In this document: one piece after another, positions 57,080 to 64,000 of the stretch
Position numbering within the stretch: the stretch's first letter is position 1
How the letters are laid out: every line of letters begins with the position of its first letter
DNA from: Eucommia ulmoides
Lineage: Eukaryota; Streptophyta; Magnoliopsida; Garryales; Eucommiaceae
Assembly (NCBI GenBank): GCA_016647705.1
Contig: CM028333.1
Location: 22,314,243 to 22,378,242, forward strand
Direction: 5' to 3'
Length of the DNA: 64,000 nucleotides
Made by a program: the position numbers and the translations under genes
Notes under the pieces: model-generated
What the model was told of the DNA's origin: nothing
What the model saw: the letters and a program-made list of their open reading frames with translations, nothing else
Database searches by the model: none

Positions 57080-57787
57080 TCTATATAATAAATCAAAACG
57101 GGTATATTCACGACCGTCGGATGAGAGACAAAACTATTGACATTTTAAGGCCGTATGATCTTTTCATTTTTTTTTTTAAATTAGGGCCATAAAAGAAAAC
57201 TAGGTTTGTTGAAATGAAAATAATTGTATATCATTAATTGATAGGATTTGTCACCTATAACTAATCATCTTAATTCCTAATCGTGTATCACTTTTATGGA
57301 AACAAATGGCTAATTAATTCTTAATCCTTAATTGCCTCTCAATTTTATGTAAACAACGACGCTTAATTCCTGTAATCCTCTCATTGTCTTTTTCTCTCCC
57401 TAATTGTAAAAACATAACACCGAGATTTCCAAATTTGAGAGTCCAATTAAGTAACAGTTGCATTTGTGAGGGATCAAAAGAGTCATTAGCCTGAATAGAT
57501 AGCCTGAATAGAAAAGAGAATTTATGAAAAACTTTATATAGTATATAAATAGTATGAATTAGTAAAGAATGTATAATCTTCTTATTTTACATCGATACAT
57601 TTTTTAATTTTAATTATTGGTTATTAGTGATGTTCAACTGTTAGTTATTATTGATATTCAAATTAAATAGGTGCATGATATTAATATCGGTTGTTATTTA
57701 TTGTTAATGTTTAAATGAAATAGGTCAATTCTTTATTTTATTTTTGTTGTTTTACACCCGTGCCTTCAGGCACGGGTTATACGCTAG
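57080..57787 (+). mobile_element. Non-autonomous Helitron (708 bp)
   Basis: 5' end TCTATATAATAAATCAAAAC after A. 3' end is a perfect hairpin CCCGTGCC-TTCA-GGCACGGG (57757-57776) followed by TTATACG and CTAG (57784-57787), then T. These are the classic plant Helitron signatures: TC start, hairpin about 10 bp before CTRR, insertion between A and T, no target duplication. No Rep/Hel coding. Confidence 0.85.
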
Positions 57788-58551
57788 TATATATATAAAG
57801 CAAAACAAAAACAAAAAATCAAACAAGAGAAAAGAAAATTATATTTAGTTTTTTCATATTCTAATATATTGATATTATGAGAAAGTGTGTTAAATTATCA
57901 AAATAATTATAATTTAAAAATTTCCGATCAACTTTTTTAATTAATTTTTCAGTTGGATCAAATTAAAATTAAAATTATTAAATAAAAAATTAAAAGATTA
58001 AATGCATTATTTATGAAAGGTCAAAATCCATTTAAATATCATACCTAAATCAAAGTACTAAAATGTATTTGTTTTTCCTAATTTCTATGGTTGGAATTTT
58101 TATTTTTTTTTAAATGTCAATTAAAAATCGGCAAGAAGTCAAGCAAACCACCAATCACAGTTATTGCTATTGTGTGGTTTCTCCAACTCAACAATAGCGA
58201 CGAGTTAGGAAATTCGTACTTTTGGTGCAGACAATTAATGCCCATAAAAGGACAGTTCTACCTAAGAAGACTAAGGGAGGGTATGTTTGGTTGGACCGAA
58301 GAAAGAGTGGATGAAAATAAATACATAAATAAAAAGGAAGAAAGAAAAAATAAAAAAGAGAGACAATAAAATGAAAAAAAATTATGCTTTGTATGGGGAA
58401 TTTTATTATTTAGTCATTTATAAAGGCCCTATTAAGAATTCAGATCTCACTAATTTTAATTTTTAATTTTTTCATTATGACCCTCTAATAATATTTATGT
58501 ACGATTTCTGTCATTTTGTCTTATACAAGAAGACAAAAATATGCACATACG
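57788..58551. other. AT-rich intergenic DNA
   Basis: No gene supported. A GGGAGGGTATGTTTGGTTGG string near 58273 resembles the end of a Tourist-like element, without a recognised partner. Confidence 0.4.
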
Positions 58552-59213
58552 ACGTTAACGTTAACTCAGTTTTTATGTTCAGCAAATACACCCCCCTTTG
58601 CGTTTTTTTTTTTTTTTTTTTTTTTGTGTGTTAACTCATTTTTTAGTGTGTTAACGTTAATTTATTTTTTGTGCGTTACTCATTTTTTCTGTGCGTTAAC
58701 GTTAACGTTTTTTTTTTTTTTTTTTTGTCCTAAGTTACTTTTTTTTTTACAAGTTAACGCATCATCTCTCAATCTATCTATTTTGTGCGTTACATTAACG
58801 TTAATTTATTTCATCACCAAATGTGTTATGTATTTTTTCTCTTGAATATTTAGCGTATTTTGTGTGTATTTATATTAACGCATCTTATTCATTTGTGTGT
58901 GTGTTAAACGTTAATGCATTTTTTTTTTTTGTGTTTCAAATTACAGCCTTTTTCATTATTTATTTTATGTGCATTAACGTTAACGCATTTGAGTAAGTTT
59001 GCGTTAACGTTAATGCACATTTTGTTGCATCTCTGTATTAAACGTTAATACATTTAATGTTGTCCAAAAAATATGTGAAATAAAAATCACTCACAACATA
59101 TTCAAATTTAGTTGCATTAACGTTAATGCATTTACGTTGCCTGGAAAATCCATATGTGACGTTAACGTTAAAAAATATATATTTTTTGGGTCTCGTCTGT
59201 GTTAACGTTAACA
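58552..59213. repeat. Array of TTAACGTTAA palindromes in T-rich spacers
   Basis: At least nine copies of the 10-bp palindrome TTAACGTTAA (near 58555, 58649, 58697, 58795, 58974, 59005, 59115, 59161, 59201), plus half-copies (GTTAACTCA, GTTAACGCA) and TTAAACGTTAAT variants. They are separated by T-rich spacers containing ATTTTTT and GTGTGTT. Unit spacing is irregular (30-180 bp). The array abuts the RPK2-like fragment. No gene. Confidence 0.85.
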
Positions 59214-59234
59214 CGTCAAACCTTGTCTAGAAAC

Positions 59235-59786
59235 AACACACGTCAAACCCATGAATCGTGAAGGTAAAGACATGGCAATGGAATTTCCTTCGAGATCCAG
59301 TAGTTCAAGCTTTTCCATTCCCCAAATTTCCATGGGGATTTCACTGTTGAAACCATGGAAAGGGAGGGACAAAACCATGAGCTCGGAGCTTCGTGATCGC
59401 CGGCGATAAATTGCCTTCTATTTTTAGTTGACTAAGTGAACAGACCCTTCCTAATTCTGACCCCATCTGGCGGAAAATTAGAAAAATTAGCACATAGTAA
59501 AGCATCGGAATTACCGTTGTCGGTGATGTTGAGAGCCACCACCCGAGAGTTCGAGTCGCAGGCGACGCCGGGCCACGAACAGTGGTCAATATCGGTTAAA
59601 TCCCAACGGAACAGCAGCTGCAAATAGGTAGAAGACTGGATTTTTGAACTCTAGGAGAGTTAATTTGTCCGAATTGGAGCCGAAAACGAAGTCCTCCTGA
59701 GCTAACATGAGAACCCAAAACAAAAACACTAGCTTCAACGAGTTGTGGAGATGATACCATTTGATCAGAGAAGAACAACGACCCAT
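59235..59786 (-). pseudogene. LRR receptor-like kinase RPK2-like fragment (N-terminal)
   Basis: ATG at 59786 opens MGRCSSLIKWYHLHNSLKLV, a signal peptide-like region, then SNSDKLTLLEFK. After frame changes it reads DHCSWPGVACDSNSRVVALN, then [20 protein letters not shown], then [13 protein letters not shown]. This order (N-terminal LRR cap with CSW.GV.CD, then [19 protein letters not shown]) is that of RPK2/TOAD2 receptor kinases, which signal at the plasma membrane in meristem and pollen development. Only the first fifth or so is present; the remaining LRRs, membrane segment and kinase are missing. It stops abruptly near 59235 at the TTAACGTTAA array. At least two frameshifts are seen. The 5' leader (59787-59940) runs to a 50-T tract. 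Confidence 0.8.
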
Positions 59787-59944
59787 CACAGAAAAGACAA
59801 AAAAAACCAAAAAAGGGTCAGAGAAATTCCGATGAACTAGAACTCCCTCTTTCTCGCTGGAGTCGGTGCAGAGCCTGAGTTTTGTAAGTAAGGAAAATAG
59901 AATGGACAAAAAATAGAAAAGAAAAGACCCTCCTTTCTTCTTCT

Positions 59945-59947
<3 letters not shown>

Positions 59948-59991
<44 letters not shown>
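59948..59991. repeat. Poly-T tract
   Basis: About 44 T in a row directly above the RPK2-like leader; equals a poly-A on the minus strand. Confidence 0.85.
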
Positions 59992-59992
<1 letters not shown>

Positions 59993-60400
59993 TACCTCTC
60001 AATTTCGAGATGAAAATCGAGAAAAAAATGGTTGAAGGTTAAAAAAAAAATACCAAAATTATAATTATGCTCGTATCCTTTTATTATCTACCCATTTATT
60101 TATATATATTTTGTATATTTTTTTTAATTAGATTTTATTTTAGAAAAATTTATTATTTAGACCTTAAGAGATATATAACTCAAAAAATAAACTTTCCATG
60201 ACTGTAATAAAGTTTTTAGTTCTTAAAAAGTAGTCATATTTCTTTGGCCATATTTTTCTTATTATTTATATATAATGTTATTCTGTAAAAATAGCAAGAC
60301 AAAAATATTCACATTTTTTAATTCTTTAATTTTAAATATTTTAATATATTTTAGCACTGATTGTGTTATTATGAATGTTCATTATTCCTTACGTGAATAA
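59992..60400. other. AT-rich DNA, nothing recognised
   Basis: AT-rich with no repeat structure or frame that I can support. Confidence 0.4.
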
Positions 60401-61620
60401 ATTTACATTTCATTATGTTCCCGGTATGAACATTCAGGGAAAACCAAACCGAATAAAAAAATATGAAAAAAGACTAAGATCAATGAAAACAAACGCAGCA
60501 GCGTAAACATTTATGATCATTCACCCAAAATCACCCAAGAATAACAAATCAAGACATTGAAAACCCTCCCTAAGATCAATGAAACGACCATTCACCGATC
60601 ACAAATGACACATTCATTCAAAAACTAAATAAAAAAAGGTCTAAACTTGTGTGAACATTTACGAAACACAAATAAAAAATATTTAAAGAAATCTAAGATC
60701 AACAAAAAAGATCATTCACATGAATAACACAAAACTTCACAAAAATAACAAAATCAAAACAGATCTAAAGTCAGTGCAAACATTCACAAAATAAAATCTA
60801 GAACATTGAAATTTTTCCTTGAAAAAACCCTAAATATTAGCGAAAAAAACAGACCAATGGGCACCAAAGCCACACATTAGTAAATGAACATTTAGATATG
60901 GAGATTGAATATGAACATTCAATATGGGATTTTAGCGAAACGACAAACTGCCTTCCGTCACCGCAACGATGAATCGTTCGCCACCATTGGCAGAAGAAAG
61001 ACGTTGGTGCACACAGAAGAGAGACGGTGGTGCACGCAGAAGAAAAGCGGTGGCTTGGCCATCGATGGATGCGTGGCCGTGAAGGCAATCAATCATGAAC
61101 AAAAAAACAAAATGAAACCCAAACCAAATCAAAACACCATGAACAAAAAACAAACCATGAACATTCCCAGATCAAAACAAGAACAAAAAACAAATAAATA
61201 AAAAAAACAGATCAAAACTACCAAAATCAAAATACCACGAGCAAAAGACAAACATTCAAACCAAAATTTTTCAGATCTGGGAATGGATCCTTAAGAGCCG
61301 ATTCCTTCCACCTGGTTCATCAAATCTGAAAATCTAAAAGACGAGATTCACTGTTGTTCATGGCCGATTTCGGATCTAGCTCATCAAATCTGAAGTCGTA
61401 ATTTTTTATAGATCGCTAAACTTTTGGTACCAAAAAATAAATAAGCTTTTGCAAATTTGAATTAAGATAGAAATTAACATCTTTGAGAAAAACATTCACA
61501 AAAATCAACAAAATCGAATAGATCTACCCCTAATTCAAACATTCACAAAAAACGAATAAAAAACATTTGAAAAACCCCTAAAAAAATCACAAAACCAAAA
61601 CCGAAAATCGCGACATCGCA
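60400..61620. repeat. A-rich tract with recurring AACATTCAC and GATCAA motifs
   Basis: Irregular recurrences of AACATTCACAAAA, AAGATCAATGAAA and AACAAATCAAAAC. Within it, 60940-61090 is less AT-rich and can be read in both strands without recognisable motifs. It may be the body of a decayed mobile element carrying a gene start (next entry). No gene supported. Confidence 0.4.
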
Positions 61621-61629
61621 TACTCTCTC

Positions 61630-61920
61630 AGATCTGGAGAAATCCAAAACTGACTGAAGAAGACAACATCGGTGGCATTGCATGAGCATGGTGGCAGAAG
61701 ACAAACATCAACCAGACCACAGGCAGCGTCACCGTCGTCGTTCTCGGCGAGCGACGAGCAGAACCAAGCGTCTTCGTCTTCGGCGAGCAGAACGAGACCA
61801 GACCACGCACTGTCGTTCGATTTTTACGTTTGGAAATTGTAGAGAGAGATGAAGAGAATAGAGAGAGGCAACGACAGCTTTCCCAAATCAAGTGAATTTA
61901 GGTTTTAGGGTTTGAGTTAT
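61630..61920 (-). other. GC-richer leader-like segment
   Basis: On the minus strand: AAACCCTAAAACCTAAATTC, then CTCTCTCTATTCTCTTCATC, then GCTCGCCGAAGACGAAGACG. The composition is typical of a plant 5' leader and first exon. ORF 61628-61891 has no motif I recognise. It could be a captured gene start in a mobile element. Confidence 0.3.
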
Positions 61921-62249
61921 TTAATTATATATGTAGAAGGACAAACATGTCCCTTCATTATAGCCAAAGGATTAAATATTAACCACGTTTTAATAGAAAA
62001 CTAAATAATAAATTTTTTGCATGAAAGATTTATTGAGGAGAGAGAGAGTGTGAATTTTGGTCTAAACATTAAAAATTCTTTTATTTTATTAGTAATTTAC
62101 ATATATTGTATTCAACTTGAATGATGATTATTATATTTATAACTCTATTTTAGTTAATTATTTTTTTATTAGTTAGTGAATTTCTTATTTTATATGATTT
62201 TAAATATTGATGGTAAATTTTTATTTTTATTTTTCTTTCTTTACTAAAG

Positions 62250-62330
62250 ATGAACATTATATTTTAGTCTATGATTAGTTATACCCCATGCCTAAAGACA
62301 CGACTTCGTAGGTATACAATTCTAAATTTG
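62250..62330. other. Possible decayed Helitron 3' end
   Basis: ATACCCCATGCCTAAAGACACG near 62280 resembles the CCCGTGCCTTCAGGCACGGG hairpin of the Helitron family, but the stem is imperfect and CTAG is not present where expected. Confidence 0.25.
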
Positions 62331-62524
62331 TATTGTAAATATAACACACAATTAACGTTAGTATGCATAGTAATAGGCATATATTGTTTTGTTTAAATTA
62401 ATCTTATTCCCTTTAACTAGAGTCCAAACTAAATTGTATTTATATTGAAATTCGGGGTCTAAAATAAAATATGAGAAAATTTTAAGGCCATAATTTTAAT
62501 TAGAGCCTTTATTTCCTCTTCCTT

Positions 62525-62836
62525 TTGTGTTGTCTGTTACCACAATCTACCAAAACCTCAGCCGCCACACACTACTGCAAGTCTGCAACTCGTCGCCGCC
62601 GACCATCAATTGCCTTAGTTCTCTCTCTATCTCAATCCAAACGAACACCGCCGCCCAAAACCACACACACTCTCTCTCTAATTGTTTATGCCGCCACTGT
62701 AGAGCGATACACCCCAACCAATTTTACCACCATCATTGGGCATCAGAGAGATTTAGCACCCTTCCACTGTGATCAATTTTTTAATTCAGAAGATCTAATT
62801 TGTGGGGGCTCTTACGCAGTTGACGTTCCCTGATGT
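62525..62836 (+). CDS. Unrecognised frame in a leader-like segment
   Basis: Two overlapping frames exist. The longer encodes about 102 residues, rich in Ser, Thr, Pro and Arg, ending GGSYAVDVP. Local base use is richer in C than the surroundings, with CTCTCTCTCTAA and GCCGCCACAC stretches. It could be a 5' leader or transit-type first exon. I recognise no family, and the ATG is weakly supported. Confidence 0.2.
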
Positions 62837-63413
62837 TTTTGAAAAGATTAAGAATATGAAATAATGATAGCATAAAAAAGGGGGATTTTTTTAAAAGTGC
62901 CGATTTTCTTAAAAAGTACTTAGGCCATTTAAAAATAAGGAGTTACCATTTAACATTGGGTTTAAATGGTGTGTTAAGTCACCGAATAACCTCTTCTTCT
63001 ATTTTTATTTTTTATTTTTTATTTTTTCTCTTTCTATTTTCTCCCTATTTTTCTTTTATTTTTATTTTATTCTCTATTTTTCTACTTATTTATTTTTTAT
63101 TTTTTCTATTTTTCGTTTCAATTTTTTTCCAAGAATAACCTAAAATAAGAAATAAAACAAATTATAAAATTAAAATAAATTTTAGTGGAACGATCACAAT
63201 GACGTGTCTACAGTTACCCATCTTTGTCATGCGAGTTTTACTTGCATGAAAATGACAAGAGATCACGCCATTTTGATCGTCCAATTTTTTAGATTTTTTA
63301 AAGCATTATTTTAACAACAAAATAATAAAAAATTAAAAAGATCCCTTTCAGGTCGTGATGGAAAATGATGAGAATGGAATATGGATGAATTGCAGTCGAA
63401 CTCTAAAAGGGTT
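62837..63413. other. AT-rich DNA with T-rich microsatellite-like tract
   Basis: 62990-63130 is a TATTTTT/TTTATTTTT-type tract. A small inverted pair (GTGGAACGATCA / TGATCGTCCAA) lies at about 63185-63290, possibly a stem. No gene. Confidence 0.45.
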
Positions 63414-63728
63414 TGTAGAAATTTTAATAGGCCTAACTCACTCTCAAAAGACGCCTTGTAAGAGGAGGATTACCCTTGGCTCTATATATAGCTCAGGATC
63501 AGATAACACAAGCGATGTGGGATTCAACACGCCTCCTCACGCGCAGGGTAGACTTTGACAAACCACTGCGAATGGATATCGGGAGGCCCAACATCAATGT
63601 GGGATTCAACATGCCCCCTCACGCGCAGGGTGGACTTTGATAAACCACTGCAAATGGATATTGCGGGCCCATCATTAATGTGAAATTTAACATACCCAAC
63701 ATCAAACAAAAGTCTGACTCTGATACCA
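63414..63728 (-). mobile_element. Small LTR element: LTR, internal part and primer site, lacking its own 5' LTR
   Basis: On the minus strand: primer site TGGTATCAGAGTC (63716-63728), a short internal part, purine tract GCGTGAGGGGGCA, then a full LTR 63414-63611 (TGTTGAATCCCACATTGATG to ATTTCTACA). The LTR matches the solo LTR at 40931-41131. Where its upstream LTR should stand, a copia LTR (63729-63887) is joined directly to the primer site. Confidence 0.8.
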
Positions 63729-63887
63729 TGTTAAAGTAAAAAGGTGATATGAAAAGAACGAAAAGGCTTAAACAATTGTATTAGCCTCTCCCTCTATTTA
63801 TATTAGTAAACAGATAACAATATAAGAAATCTTAAACGATATGGAAAACCCTAAACAATACTAGAAAGGCATAATTACCCTTTAACA
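63729..63887 (-). repeat. Copia LTR, same family as 12357-12514
   Basis: 159 bp, TGTTAAAG to CTTTAACA on the minus strand, followed upward by the purine tract (CTTGAAGGGGAG). By that position it is a 3' LTR. On its other side it abuts the primer site of the small LTR element. Confidence 0.85.
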
Positions 63888-64000
63888 CTCCCCTTCAAGC
63901 TGGAGCATATATATTGTATGCTCCTAGTTTGTTACAAATATATTTTATCTTTGAACCCCCTAACGGTTTAGTGAATAAATCAGTTAACTGATCAACTGAC
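63888..64000 (-). pseudogene. Copia pol end (RNase H C terminus), cut by the window edge
   Basis: Aligns with 12515-12630 of the first copia element (GGAGCATATATATTGTATGCTC type block). The last bases encode the SVDQLTDLFTKP-type end of copia RNase H. The rest of the element lies beyond the window. Confidence 0.75.

Noticed and set aside
59787-60002. Upstream extension of the RPK2-like frame with a poly-Lys start
   Set aside because: The Lys run is the 44-T tract; the conserved start is the Met at 59786.

Overview
The window is nuclear DNA from a flowering plant, probably a eudicot. Genes are sparse and intron-rich, intergenic DNA is AT-rich, and the transposable elements are typical of plants: Ty1/copia and Ty3/gypsy LTR elements, small non-autonomous LTR elements primed by initiator-Met tRNA, LINEs, hAT-like and Tourist-like DNA elements, and Helitrons. 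The species cannot be read from the sequence.

The backbone is a tandem array of cellulose synthase-like E (CslE, family GT2) genes, all on the minus strand. Two copies look intact. Each has eight exons that I could join with conserved splice phases to give 731 codons: 26258-32787 (copy 3) and 39220-49734 (copy 4). Both keep the D, DxD, ED and QxxRW residues of processive GT2 enzymes. Copy 1 (1071-4304) lacks exons 1-2 and carries stops, frameshifts and a DCD to DCN change. Copy 2 (10093-12356 plus 25268-25359) lost exons 2-4 and 7, has an internal duplication in exon 8, and has exon 1 split by a 12.9-kb copia element. A 75-bp piece of exon 5 at about 49961-50035 is a fifth trace.

Layout. 1-4.3 kb: copy 1 with a foldback element and a MITE in its 3' flank. 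4.5-7.1 kb: truncated gypsy gag-protease. 7.1-9.8 kb: LINE fragments, one holding a 628-bp hAT-like insertion. 10.1-25.4 kb: copy 2 with the copia element; inside that element lies about 9.5 kb of non-element DNA with an NBS-LRR fragment, an ER-body membrane protein-like fragment and a repeated exon of unknown function. 25.9-32.8 kb: intact copy 3, with a palindromic small LTR element in intron 1. 33.2-38.7 kb: a degenerate copia element with a nested solo LTR. 39.2-49.7 kb: intact copy 4, with a Helitron candidate in intron 6 and LTR elements in intron 1. 50-64 kb: no intact gene; it holds Helitrons, a 1.56-kb palindrome, a TTAACGTTAA array, an RPK2-like receptor kinase fragment, and a copia LTR joined to a different small LTR element at the right edge.

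The paralogous introns and flanks act as natural empty-site controls and date several insertions as before or after the CslE duplications. I saw no tRNA, rRNA or CRISPR array. No search or alignment program was run; homology calls come from recognised motifs.
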